Of a stretch of DNA of 64,000 nt, positions 39,901 through 49,700 are shown in pieces (within the stretch, counting starts at the first letter, position 1; each line of letters opens with the position of its first letter). The stretch lies in the NCBI RefSeq assembly GCF_001552595.1, contig NZ_BCRM01000029.1, positions 1-64,000 of the forward strand, read 5' to 3'. The position numbers were made by a program, and so were the translations under genes. The notes under the pieces are model-generated. The model did not search any database. It had not been told where the DNA came from and worked only from the letters and a program-made list of their open reading frames with translations. Source of the DNA: Rhodococcus erythropolis NBRC 15567. Lineage in GTDB: Bacteria; Actinomycetota; Actinomycetes; Mycobacteriales; Mycobacteriaceae.

Positions 39901-40213
39901 AATCCATCTGGGGGCGATGGCCGGAAGCATCGATATCCTCCAACGCTGCTACACCGGACTGGACTTCCGCGCCGATACGGTATGGCTGCACCCGCAGCTC
40001 CCACCCGAACTGGACTCCCTGGCGTTCGACATCTATTACCGAGGGCACTGGCTTCACATCACGTGCACACACACCTCGACCTCTGTTTCCTCCGGCCACA
40101 GCTCGGCGGCAGCACTTGCCCTCTCGATCCACGACACCGCCTACGAACTCGCCGCCGATTCGGCAATCACACATCGGGAACCGCCTCCGCCCTCGGAGTC
40201 ACCGCCGCGGTGA
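36998..40213 (+). CDS. HAD phosphatase/phosphoglucomutase fused to GH65 glycoside phosphorylase
   Basis: A 1071-residue fusion. The first 250 residues form a beta-phosphoglucomutase-like HAD domain with the catalytic pair in LFDMDGVVTD, the Ser in VSASRN and VIEDAQAGVRAAK. The remainder is a GH65 protein: NGYFATRGAL, HHHHESFDLRRG, and the (alpha/alpha)6 barrel with MGPDEFHDGYPG, whose Glu758 is the expected general acid. Together they could phosphorolyse trehalose, maltose or kojibiose and convert beta-glucose-1-phosphate to glucose-6-phosphate. A GTG at 36971 overlapping the ATPase stop is the alternative start. The DosR-regulated mycobacterial OtsB1 (Rv2006) has a similar HAD/GH65 make-up. 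Confidence 0.92.
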   Translation: MSLTIGTGSFRGVLFDMDGVVTDTASLHFAAWRRLFHQLSGEGRFGTVDLSRGDYLEYIDGRERAAGLEAYLFSRGVTLPAKASECGAQGPTIESLAHDKDRYFLDEIAAIGVKTIAPTVRLLQRLHSARIPTALVSASRNAGLVLERGEISDYFCVRVDGIDAATLSLDGKPSPEMFLEAARRLKLHPAQCVVIEDAQAGVRAAKDGGFGLSVGLGNDHAALMSNGADVVVDNLDLLDVQLTPTAPRAGDNVDSECALCQESGEDEWSLEYRGIDPDTAGTREALLTQGNGYFATRGALAETTADGIHYPGVYVAGCYNRLTSHIDDRSRTDESIVNLPNWAHFTFRATGGTWLGAHTHAVHHHHESFDLRRGVLRRESVVGDSAGRITRITQHRLVSMDDPHLAALTTTLTAENWSGSVEVRSGIDAGVTNSNVPEYALLDGYHFDQVSAKSIGVESISSTVHTRQSQIRIAQAERLRVRRSDGAAVEHTRRVEIVDSTTFQILSCRIEQGHALNFEKTATIFTSHDRSISEPEFAARQCLEDSPGNAELSQRHCEAWHELWQRFSTILEGDGMTALATNVQMAHVLQTLSAHTSPLDVGVPARGLHGEAYRGHVFWDELFVLPLLTTRLPELARSLLLYRHRRLPHARRSARDAGLAGAMFPWQSGSDGREETPQELFNPRSRRWMPDNSRRQHHVNLAVAYNIWRYWQTTTDLGFLTDFGAEILVDNARFWSSLAEYDADSDRYDIRGVMGPDEFHDGYPGHAGAGIDNNSYINIMTAWTLVRTLDTIAIIGGANGSATGRRLRIADSELAHWEHISRRLRLTFLDNGILSQFENFQSLKELDWADYRARYGDIGRLDLILEAEGDSCINYQATKQADVLMLLYLFPAEVLTDLITRLGYPFDPMSIPRTVDYYVQRTSHGSTLSRVAHTWVLARGNRSQSWEMLTQALSTDLSDSQGGTTREGIHLGAMAGSIDILQRCYTGLDFRADTVWLHPQLPPELDSLAFDIYYRGHWLHITCTHTSTSVSSGHSSAAALALSIHDTAYELAADSAITHREPPPPSESPPR

Positions 40214-40294
40214 CCGGCGGCCCCGCCGTGTCTGCACCAGGTGACTACCGCCGGGTTGACGGACGTTTGCGGTCTCGTTCGAACCAAGGCATGC

Positions 40295-40309
40295 GTCGCC
40301 GAAAGACCC
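40295..40309 (-). promoter_or_regulatory. DevR-like box upstream of the flavodoxin/USP genes
   Basis: On the minus strand the site reads GGGTCTTTCGGCGAC, 11 of 15 matches to the DosR core. It lies about 96 bases before the flavodoxin-domain gene, in a non-coding gap. Confidence 0.4.
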
Positions 40310-40405
40310 TCGAATGGGAACCACCCGACTCTGTCCGAAAACTCTCCGACACGGCACAGTGCGAAGGGAAGCCACACATCCGTGGTCATCGCTGAGGAGG
40401 CGCTC

Positions 40406-40924
40406 ATGAAGATGCTTGTCACAGCTGCAAGTCGCCATGGATCGACCGACGAGATCGCCGGCGCACTCGCCGACGCGCTGAGGAGGAGCGGCGCCGACGT
40501 GGACCTCCTCGAGCCCGAGGACGTGCACGAGATCACCGACTACGACACCGTCGTCATCGGCAGTGCGATCTACACCGGGCGGTGGTTGCCGCCGGCAAAA
40601 GAGTTCATCGCACGTTTCCGGGAAGCACTGCTACTTCGTCAGGTATGGCTGTTTTCCTCCGGGCCGGTCGGCAACAACGGACGACCCGTCAACGATCCCC
40701 CCGATGTGAGCGCTCAGGTGGAGGCGACGGGCGCCCGCGCGCACCGAATGTTCGCCGGAAAACTCGATCGCACCACCCTCGGTTTCGGGGAACGGATGAT
40801 GGTTCGCGCTGTCCGAGCACCGGAGGGAGATTTCCGGGACTGGGAATCCGTGAACGAGTGGGCCGAGCAGATTCGGCTCGCACACCAGAGCGGATTTCCT
40901 CAGACCTCAGGGAAGCCGTCATGA
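40406..40924 (+). CDS. Flavodoxin-domain protein
   Basis: A 172-residue flavoprotein with the FMN phosphate loop VTAASRHGSTDEIA, VVIGSAIYTGRW and LFSSGPVG. It resembles menaquinone-dependent protoporphyrinogen oxidase (HemG-like) flavodoxins. GAGGAGG sits five bases before the ATG. The stop overlaps the USP start (ATGA). In this setting it may be an electron carrier under low oxygen. Confidence 0.9.
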   Translation: MKMLVTAASRHGSTDEIAGALADALRRSGADVDLLEPEDVHEITDYDTVVIGSAIYTGRWLPPAKEFIARFREALLLRQVWLFSSGPVGNNGRPVNDPPDVSAQVEATGARAHRMFAGKLDRTTLGFGERMMVRAVRAPEGDFRDWESVNEWAEQIRLAHQSGFPQTSGKPS

Positions 40925-41826
40925 TGCCGCGAACACCCATCGTGGTCGGAGTCGACGGATCAGCCAGCTCCATTGCTGCCGTGAGATGGGCAGCACGTGA
41001 AGCCTCTCTACGGTCCCTGCCACTGCATCTCGTCACCGCCATGCTCGGTACCCCAGAGACCTTCGGTAACGCCTTTCGTCTGGTCGCGAACTTCCCGAAC
41101 CAAGATCACGAAGGGCAACAACGCCTCTCCGCCGCCAGATCCGCTGTCACCGACGAATGCAGCGGCAGTAAGGTCCCGGTCACCGAGCACCTGGGATACG
41201 GGCACGCCGTGGATGTTCTGCTCAAAGAAGGTAGCGACTGTTCGATTCTCGTAGTCGGCTCCCACGGGTCCGGGCAGCTCGCCGGCGAGCTGCTCGGGTC
41301 GGTCAGTTCCGCCGTCGCCGCACACGCGCGTGTGCCCGTCGCGATCATTCGCGGAACAAGCCGACCGGGAAAAGCGGTGATGACCGGGCCGGTCGTTGTC
41401 GGTGTCGACGGAACCGCCAACAGTGAACCAGCGATCGCAGAAGCCTTCGAAAGTGCATCATTGCGCGGCGCGGCACTCGTCGCCGTCCACGCATGGACCG
41501 ACGTCGACCTCGCCACCGTCTTCCAATCCGACCCGGACGGGGTCGCATTGAATTGGGGCGCAATCGAATCAGGTGAGCGTGCCGTGTTGTCCGAAAGCTT
41601 GGCCGGATGGAGTGAGAAGTTCGCCGACGTGAAGGTCAAACATGTCGTCGTACGCGACAGGCCGGTCCACGCTCTGGTCTCCGAATCGCAACATGCTCAA
41701 CTCGTGGTCGTAGGCAGTCGCGGTCGAGGTGGTTTCACCTCGATGATGTTGGGTTCGACCAGCAGACGGCTGATGCACTCCACCAACTGTCCCGTTCTGA
41801 TCGTCCATTCGCCGAAGGCGCCATGA
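40921..41826 (+). CDS. Tandem universal stress protein
   Basis: A 301-residue protein with two UspA domains (about 1-145 and 155-300). Each begins VVGVDGS/T; the nucleotide-binding patterns are VVGSHGSGQLAGELLGSVSSAV in the first half (partly quoted) and GSRGRGGFTSMMLGS in the second, so both probably bind ATP. Tandem USPs of this length are hallmark DosR-regulon proteins in mycobacteria. Translation is coupled to the flavodoxin gene. Confidence 0.94.
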   Translation: MMPRTPIVVGVDGSASSIAAVRWAAREASLRSLPLHLVTAMLGTPETFGNAFRLVANFPNQDHEGQQRLSAARSAVTDECSGSKVPVTEHLGYGHAVDVLLKEGSDCSILVVGSHGSGQLAGELLGSVSSAVAAHARVPVAIIRGTSRPGKAVMTGPVVVGVDGTANSEPAIAEAFESASLRGAALVAVHAWTDVDLATVFQSDPDGVALNWGAIESGERAVLSESLAGWSEKFADVKVKHVVVRDRPVHALVSESQHAQLVVVGSRGRGGFTSMMLGSTSRRLMHSTNCPVLIVHSPKAP

Positions 41827-42246
41827 TTCAACGCTTCACTCCGCTGCGCGCCAAAGCTGGGACTCCTTCCGCTGCGCGGTTGAACATCGCTACAGCAGAA
41901 TCTGCTTCATTCGTGAACCGCTCACCGCAGTGTCGGCCTACTGCGGGGTCGGCGCCCGGACGAACTGGCGATTGCACATGACAACGCACTGACCAGAGAC
42001 AGGACATGCTTTCTCGAGAATTATCCGATTGTTCTGACGGCCGGTAGGACCGAAAGGCTCTCGCTCCCAACGCGCCCCGGTTCGTGGGCAGTGAACGTGT
42101 CGAGTACGCCCTCGTCAACCAGCTTCGGCAGCCTCGCGGGCGTATCGTCGAAGATATCGGATGCACACCGCACGTGATCGCCGTTTTCACGTCGCCACCG
42201 AATTGCAGTTACTTCGGCCACCTCAGGTCGAGACAGGAGCGTCGTC
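41827..42246. other. Intergenic region with DevR-like box
   Basis: No gene is supported. The region contains the box at 42046 and the promoter for the DUF5994/SPFH pair. Confidence 0.4.
42046..42060 (-). promoter_or_regulatory. DevR-like box upstream of DUF5994/SPFH
   Basis: On the minus strand the site reads GAGCCTTTCGGTCCT followed by ACC, 12 of 15 matches to the DosR core and the same TTCGGNCCTAC flank as the boxes at 24355 and 28610. It lies about 186 bases before the 42247 gene. Confidence 0.5.
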
Positions 42247-42801
42247 ATGACGCACGAGTCCACCGTCATCCCCTCCAAAGACACCGATCACGGCATCAAC
42301 GAGCCGCGGATTCCGCGGCTCAGGCTCAAGCCCGAACCCCAGAACTCCACCTCGGCGCCGATCGGTAGCGTCGACGGCGCCTGGTGGCCGTATTCCACCG
42401 ACCTCGAAGCCGAGCTTCCCGAACTGCTCACCGCAGTCATCACACGCCTGGGGCCGATCGATCGGGTTGCCTACGATCTGAACGGATGGGATTCGCGCCC
42501 CACTCGACTTCCTTTCGCAGGTCGTTCGGTCCGGTTGGACGGCTACAGATTTCAACCACACGGCACCGTGTACGTCACCGGCGTCGACGGGCGAGAAGTC
42601 GTGATACTCGTCGTCCCGCCGCACTGCGATCCTGATGCTGCGCATCGCGCCCTCACTGTCGCTGCCCAAGCCGGAAACGAATCGCCCGTGACCGAGCTGC
42701 TCTCGATCGCAAAGACTGGCGCCGACATGGACCGACACCTGCAACAACCGCATCCCTCGGCACTCGAGGACCGCGCTACCCCGGAAGCGGTGCGGTCATG
42801 A
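42247..42801 (+). CDS. DUF5994 family protein
   Basis: A 184-residue protein with the family core [46 protein letters not shown] and VILVVPPH. It is shorter and nearer to the usual family length than the copy at 18255-18896. Its stop overlaps the SPFH start (ATGA), so the two products may act together. Function unknown. Confidence 0.82.
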   Translation: MTHESTVIPSKDTDHGINEPRIPRLRLKPEPQNSTSAPIGSVDGAWWPYSTDLEAELPELLTAVITRLGPIDRVAYDLNGWDSRPTRLPFAGRSVRLDGYRFQPHGTVYVTGVDGREVVILVVPPHCDPDAAHRALTVAAQAGNESPVTELLSIAKTGADMDRHLQQPHPSALEDRATPEAVRS

Positions 42802-43673
42802 CCGCCGTGATCATCATCGCGGTGATCGTCGTCGTGATCCTCGGGGCGCTCGCGATGTCGATTCGCGTCATCACCCAATACGAACGCGGAGTACTGCTGC
42901 GGTTCGGCAAAGTCCAAAACGTTCGGACGCCCGGCCTGACCGTAATCATCCCGCTCGTCGACCGCCTCACCCGCGTATCACTGCGCATCGTGACAATGCC
43001 GATCCAATCCCAAGGAATCATCACCCGTGACAACGTCAGCGTCGACATCGCCGCCGTCGCCTACTTCCGCGTCGTCGACGCCGTGAAATCCGTTGTCGCC
43101 ATAGAAAATGTCGACACAGCCATCAACCAGATCGCACAAACCACCCTGCGCAACATCGTCGGACAACACAGCCTCGATCAAGCGCTCTCCGAGACCGACA
43201 CCATCAACGCCGACATCCGCAAGATCCTCGACGTCGCAACCCTCGAATGGGGCGTCGAAGTAACACTGGTCGAACTCAAAGACATCCAACTACCCGACAG
43301 CATGAAACGCGCCATGGCCCGCGAAGCAGAAGCCGAACGCGAAAAGAGAGCGAAAATCATTGCCGCAGAAGGTGAATCCTTGGCAGCAGCAGCCCTCGGG
43401 GACGCCTCGGACACGATGATGGCGCATCCCCTGGCGCTACAGCTCCGCAATCTGCAAACCCTCGTCGAACTCGGAGTCGAGAAAAACACCACCATCGTCT
43501 TCCCTGCCCCCCTGATGAGCGCAATCGGTGAACTCGGCAACTTCCTCGCCCAGGAAACCCGAGCCTCCACCGACCTCGGTCACACCACGCAAAAACCCGC
43601 TATCCGTCCGCCTCTTCACACACCGGCGCCGCCCGATACCAACGGGACGCCAGTGCCCATCCCTGCACACTGA
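42798..43673 (+). CDS. SPFH/band 7 (slipin-like) membrane protein
   Basis: A 291-residue protein with an N-terminal membrane anchor (about 2-22), the SPFH domain from [15 protein letters not shown] to about 190, and a Glu/Ala/Arg-rich coiled coil [20 protein letters not shown]. Such proteins organise membrane microdomains. The Pro-rich tail is typical of actinobacterial copies. It is coupled to a DUF5994 gene and lies at the right end of the DevR-type island. Confidence 0.93.
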   Translation: MTAVIIIAVIVVVILGALAMSIRVITQYERGVLLRFGKVQNVRTPGLTVIIPLVDRLTRVSLRIVTMPIQSQGIITRDNVSVDIAAVAYFRVVDAVKSVVAIENVDTAINQIAQTTLRNIVGQHSLDQALSETDTINADIRKILDVATLEWGVEVTLVELKDIQLPDSMKRAMAREAEAEREKRAKIIAAEGESLAAAALGDASDTMMAHPLALQLRNLQTLVELGVEKNTTIVFPAPLMSAIGELGNFLAQETRASTDLGHTTQKPAIRPPLHTPAPPDTNGTPVPIPAH

Positions 43674-43999
43674 CGACCTTCGCCCGGGGTTTGCTGCACG
43701 GACACGAGACAAGTGTCCGATTCACGCAGCCTGAGAAACTCAATCGTAATTGACACGCCGAACCCATATGAAAAATTGTTCGGGTACGACGTGCCGAAGC
43801 CATATCAGGTATCCCGTATACCCCCGCGCTACCCACAGGTCGCCCGGCTACCGACCATCGCTTGATAAAGGCAACGCTGGAGCGCATACCGGACGAAAAA
43901 CCGACAAAAGTCGGCGGCTATGGGAGCACTGCGGTGCCCGCGGAGCACGTCACTCGTCGAGCACTTCCGTGATCGTCCAATGCTGCTTGCCTGCAACGA
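43674..43999. other. Non-coding junction between dormancy island and mcrBC
   Basis: No gene, tRNA or clear repeat was seen. It marks the change from stress genes to accessory defence and transfer genes. Confidence 0.35.
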
Positions 44000-45266
44000 C
44001 TACGAGCCTTCCCCGACCACCGAGAATTCATCACCGTGCCGAGCCCTCATAGCCTCGACGAGCACGTCGATCGAGGCCAGCAACTCCGCTGGCGGGGTGG
44101 TCAGGTCGAGGGCGTGGCAGTAGATGGTGATGTCGGCGCCGACAACCTCGACCGCGTGGGAGGCGGTGTCGCCTTTCGCGTAGATCAGGTGACCTTCGCG
44201 GAGGCCAAGGGCAGTGCAGTACGCGGTCAGTTGGTACATGTCCGCGTTCGGCCCCCTCTTGCCGGCCGCGGTTGTTTTGTACTTGGCGTCGATCACTGCC
44301 ACGGGCTTGCCGTCGCTGTTGCACCAGGTCAGGTCAGGTTCTATCGTGACGGTGCGGCCGTGATCGAGGAAGCGTGTCGGACCGGATCCGGGACGCACTC
44401 CCCTGCCGCCGCGGCGCGCGATCGCAGCAGCGGTGGTGGTCATCAGGAAATCCTCGAACACTTTCCACATGTCGAGAACGAAGCCTCGCACGACGACAGT
44501 CCCGATGCGGTGCTCGATGGACCGATGCTCGGTGATCAACTCCGACAACTGCAATGCCCAGTGGTAGCGCTCGTTCAATCTCGTTCGCGCCGGGGACGGT
44601 TCGGCACCAGCGGTGGGCGGTGTGACGTCTGCGAGGGCGCGGCGACCCCTGGCCAGCCTCGTCTGCAGACGGGGCGGGACTACCGCGGAATCGAGCAGAA
44701 TCACGGTGGCGGCGAGCAGCAGCTGGTTTTCGGCGATGTCTTCGCCCCTATTCGTCGTAGCGGATCTCCACAGGCAGTGCGAGCGAAGAATCGTCGGGTG
44801 ATCTGATCGCCCGCGCGTAGCCGCCCGCGCAAGACCGGGCCCGAGTCTTCGACTTCGCGGTAGCCGGAGAGCAGTCCACGGGCGGTCGCTCGCTCGGCAG
44901 CGGCGACGAGCGCTTCGGCTAATGCGGCAACCAGGTCGGTATCCGTGTCGGCGAGTGCGGTGTGCTGCGACCACCACGCAGGGTCACCGGCGTATCCCAC
45001 CATCGAAGATCACGCAGCTGATCGATGTTTTCGGTTCCACCCTCACAGTGAAAGCACCGACGGTCACGGCACCGATCTTCTTCGGTGGCGGCCAGTGTGA
45101 ACACTCCGGGAATGGTCGTGGGTGTGACCGTGACCAGCCCAGTGGCCGCGAACGCGGCAGCACCCTCCGGCGTCAACGCCACCTGCGGGCGGCACACCAG
45201 ACAGCCGGCGCAGCCGTAACCGCATCGTGGCCGCTCGAAGAGAGTCACCGTAACCGGATCATTCAC
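44000..45266 (-). pseudogene. mcrC: mcrC, frameshifted McrBC subunit
   Basis: McrC carries the nuclease of the McrBC methyl-directed restriction system. The protein can be followed from a GTG at 45266 through GLVTVTPTTIPGVFTLAAT, GAVTVGAFTVRVEPKTSI, MVGYAGDPAWWSQHTALAD, EDIAENQLLLAATVILL and the PD-(D/E)xK-like TIEPDLTW...AVIDAKYK to the end, but in three frames. Shifts lie near 45075, 45000 and 44750. The start overlaps the mcrB end, as in an intact operon. Homopolymer sequencing errors are a less likely cause, since mcrB next door is broken too. Confidence 0.85.
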
Positions 45267-46683
45267 CGGCGGTCAGGCACTTCTCCAGAGCAGCAAGGCC
45301 GTATCGGGCTTCGAGATCCACGGTGCGATCACCGAAGCGAAAATTCCTCGAGCAACGGGATAACCGCGCTGCCGAAATACCTGCGCCAATCCCCCATCAC
45401 TGCGAACCGCCGGACGCATGAAATACGAGGGTCCGATCTGGAAGCCCGGATCGTCGATCGCAGCGTTCAACGCAAGATGCAGATCCGCGACACGCTGCGG
45501 GTACTTGCGGGCGGTGAGCCAACGTCTCAGGACCGATTTCGTGGGCCCCTGCGCCGGGAGCAACGCAGCGAATCCGAAGCGACGGCGCATGGCGGTGTCC
45601 ACGAGAGCGATCGAGCGATCCGCGGTGTTCATCGTGCCGATGATGACCACATTGCGTGGCAGTGTGAACGGCTCGGCATCGCCCGAGGAATACATCAGAT
45701 CGATTGCCTCGTCGCGGTATTCGAGCAGGAAGTACAACTCACCGAAAATCTTGGCGAGGTTTCCGCGGTTGATCTCGTCGACGACCAGCACGAACAACTG
45801 ATCCGGATGCTTACGGGCGCGATCGGTCAAGCGGCGCATCGGACCCGGTTTGAGTTCGAAGCCGACCTGCCCATCGCTGCGCGGGGTCGGCCGGAAGCCT
45901 TCGAAGAAATCCTCGTAGCTGTAGGCAGGGTGGAATTGCACGATGGTGACGTTGTCCGGGCCGGCGAGATGCCGAGCCAACATCCTTCGCGATGTACGTC
46001 TTCCCGGTACCGGACGGCCCGTAAAAGATCAGTTGCGGGCGATCACGCAGCAGATCGGTACACCCGGCCAGCCAACCGAGATCCACATGCAACGCCTCCG
46101 CCAACTCTTGGTCCGGATCCACGATAGAGAATTCCGTTGTCGGAACAAGCAATTCGTCGTCGGAACCTTCGACCTCATCGACATCGTCATCGGTCGCGTC
46201 AACCTTCTTGAGCGGTTTGACCGGCTTCCACATCGACTTCCACGGCTCCTGATAGAAATCGACGGGGCCGTTCTGCTCGGCTTCGAAAGCACGGATGATC
46301 TCGTCAAGGTCGACGTCGACATCGTCAGAAACCGAGCGCTGGAGATACGACGCAAAGGTGTCCCGGATCAGACGCCGGTGTCCCGCGTTGACTATCGCGC
46401 GGAAGAACTTCGGGAACGCCAGGTACCGCACGGCAGCACGCTGGACAGGCTCGTTCGGCGCCGGCACAGCCGCAAACGCATCGCGGAACGCCAACGGGTC
46501 CGTCGCGAGGGCCTCCCGTTCCTCCGCGCTCAACGAGTGCACATGCAGGCCGAAGTAGATCAGGAGCCACAACTGCGACCATCGCCGAACACCAAACGCC
46601 GTTCCACCGTTGAAAGCCCCCACACCAGTCACTGATACGACATCGATGGGAAAGTCGACAGGATGCCCCAACTTCTCCGACAT
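45259..46683 (-). pseudogene. mcrB: mcrB, frameshifted McrBC GTPase
   Basis: McrB is the AAA+ GTPase that drives McrC. An N-terminal region leads to Walker A LIFYGPSGTGKTYIAK, after which one extra base near 45978-45985 moves the frame to LARHLAGPDNVTIVQFHPAY. Then follow Walker B LFVLVVDEINRGNLAKI and the McrB-type IIGTMNTADRSIALVD with the Arg finger MRRRFGF. A second shift near 45335 puts the true C-terminus (FGDRTVDLEARYG...) in another frame, ending at 45259. Both halves are otherwise well conserved, pointing to recent inactivation. Confidence 0.85.
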
Positions 46684-46782
46684 CTTCCGCCTATGCCCCC
46701 GGAGCAGGGTAATCTACGACGACTAAATCCACATCAATGCACCATGGTCTGCAGATTCGAAACTTAAACGGAAGGCGCACTG

Positions 46783-49700
46783 GTGAGTCAGCACATCGAG
46801 GAAATGAAGACTGCAATCGAGCAGCATACCGCACTTCTGGTAATCGGAACGGGGTTTTCAGCGGCCTCTGTCACTGATTCAAGAAATTGCTCATGGCCTG
46901 AGCTTTTACGCAGCGGTATAGAATACATATCTTCGAACATACCGGCAACTAGCAATAGAATCACTGACAGCATACTTAACGATATCGAAATCGGAGTAGA
47001 AGAAGATGACGCCGAGTTCCTCCTCACCGCAGCACAGAAAATCACAAACTCTATGGGTGGCACTTCTTCCCAGCATTTTTCATCCTTCCTAAAATCAACT
47101 CTAGGCATCCTAAAACCTGATTCCTCAAAAACATCGCTCGCTCTTGCCCTTCAATCTCTCAACCTCCCAATGATCACAACGAACTACGACACAGTATTCG
47201 AGGACATCACTGGAAGGAAATCTGTTTGCTGGTCGGATGTGCGCCGATCGAGGAGCGCGCTGGTCTCCACCGACAATGATTCTATCCTTCACTTACACGG
47301 AATCTGGAATGAACCAGAGTCCATAATAATAACCAGTACCGACTACGAGAAAGTTGTCAATGATAAGAACCTGGAAGCATTACGATCGAGTGTTGGCCTT
47401 CTACGGACTATGATCTTTGTTGGATTTGGCTCAGGGTTACACGACCCGCATTTGACCTCCCTTTGGCGTTGGCTCTCCGACCTTTCGACCGGGGCAACTC
47501 ACTACGCACTTTGCCGAAGCGGAGACTTAGCGTACGCAAATTCCCAAGATGGCGGGACACCAATAATTTCCGTGCCCTACGGAGAAACTTACACGGATCT
47601 AACGCCTTTCGTAAAGTCCTTGGCATCGAAAAAGATTTCAATCGTACTGGAAAAGATTGAGGATCCACACACTTTCAACCGCGTAACACAAGTCTGTCGA
47701 ACAGTACTTATCGATCGACTCAAAGACAGCTCAGCCATATCGAGAAAGACGCGCGAAGAAGAGATTCAACTGGATGATCTTGTTGTCGAACCAATCCTTC
47801 TTCCAGTGCCTCCAGAACAGTTTTCAGAAGAAAAAGACAATGAAGACTCAGATATAGAAGTCCTCAAACCCATCGACGAAATTCGTCAAAACAAAATACT
47901 GACAATCGTCGGCGAGGAGCAAAGCGGGATAACAACTACCTTGATTTGGATGATCCTCAAGAGATCAGAATTTGACGGTCACATGCCCGTGCTGATTGAC
48001 TATTCCAAACTTTCCGGCGGAAATAAGTCAGTCGCCAAATCCATTCGAAAGACACTGAGAGGAGCGAGCGCACCCCTCAGCGATGCTCAACCAATACCGT
48101 TCCACAGGTTATGTGTGGCAATTGATAATGTAAACGCCGCTATCAACGATAAACTCGCGAAGATAATCTCCGAACTTTCCGACCTAGAAATACCCTTTCT
48201 GTTGCTAGGATGCCGCCCGGGCGTTGAACTTCGAATACAACGAGACCATTCAAGCTACAAGAGCAATCCAAAGCCGATCTATCTGGGACAATTCGGAATT
48301 ACCCAAGCGAAAGAACTTGCACAGAAGATCGATCCACAGCAGGCACAGCCCATAGCTGCACGAGTACTCTCCATCACCAGAAAAGAGCGACTCTCCAGAA
48401 CACCGCTCGCCATAATTCTTCTAATTTCAGGCGTGGCAAATGACGATGGCTGGATCAACACGGTTTCCAACACGTCTTTTATTGACGCTTTCGTAGATTC
48501 GTTACTCGGGCGCGGGAACCTTAGAGACGATATGCACTCGCAAATCGACTCAGCGGGATACTCACGAGTACTAGAATCGATCGCGATGAAAATCATCGAA
48601 GATGACTCTGCCTCGATAGACCTCACCTCGCTGATAGTGTATATTTCCGAACTAGTTAAAAGCCTTGACTGGTCCGACAGTCCTGATATTGTCATAAGAG
48701 ATTTAATAACAAAGGGGCTTCTGGTAAATAGAGGGACCGTCGTCCGATTCAGGCAGAACGTCTACATGCACATATTCGCAGCTCGGGCCGCTGTCAAAGA
48801 CAGGGAGATACTCACGAAATTGATCGCACGGCCGCTGTATTATGGTGCAATAATTCGACACTATGCTGCGCTAAAACGCGATGACGAAAAACTAGTCCAA
48901 TGGGCTTTTGATCAAATAAAACCAGCAGACAAAAATGAGTCTCCGATGTCTGGGCTGTTCGGCCTCATTGACCCTGAGGAAACCAACAGGCGAGAGAAAT
49001 CGATTGAAATTCTCGCTGAACGACTGAGTCTTACGATTGACGCAGAATCAGGGGAAGACTGCATCGAAGATCCGTCCGAAGCTGATGAAAAAGCTGTAAT
49101 CGAAGATATCGATCTACAGGTTCCAATAGAAAATACTTTCAAAAACTTCCCCGCTTCCAATGAGCCCTTGTACGACCCTCAGATATTTCAGAACGACAGT
49201 CCGTTCCCTTCCTCCAATCTAGAAGATGCTCCGCTCGACATGAAACTAGCCGGAACTATAACCTTAGTTTCTAATATCCTTCGAGATAGCGAACTCGTTG
49301 AAAATCCGAGCTTGAAAGAAGATTTACTCAAGAGCACTTTGAGTGTCTGGGGTCATTATATCGATATAATTAATGGGTCGCCACAACTCCGTTCCATGAT
49401 TGAAGGGATAGTTAGAGTCATTGGCGACCGATTAGAAATAAATCCCGAACGACGGGATATCGTGACCAATAACTTGGTAGATTCCTGGTCAATGTATGAG
49501 GCGTACAGAGGAATCGAAGAAGAGCTTTCGACAATAAAGCTACGGAAAGCGCTAGAGCGTATAGCCGAGAACGAAGAGAATATGGGACTCATGCATATCA
49601 TGCTCCCGGCTTATATGTTGGACGGAATGCATGATGCGAAATACTGGCATGGCCGTTTCGATTCCGTACTTCTGGAAAACAAGAACATTCAGGCCGTTCA

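Noticed and set aside
39343..40395. 350-codon plus-strand frame overlapping the GH65 end
   Set aside because: It is Arg/Pro/His-rich out-of-frame reading of the same gene.
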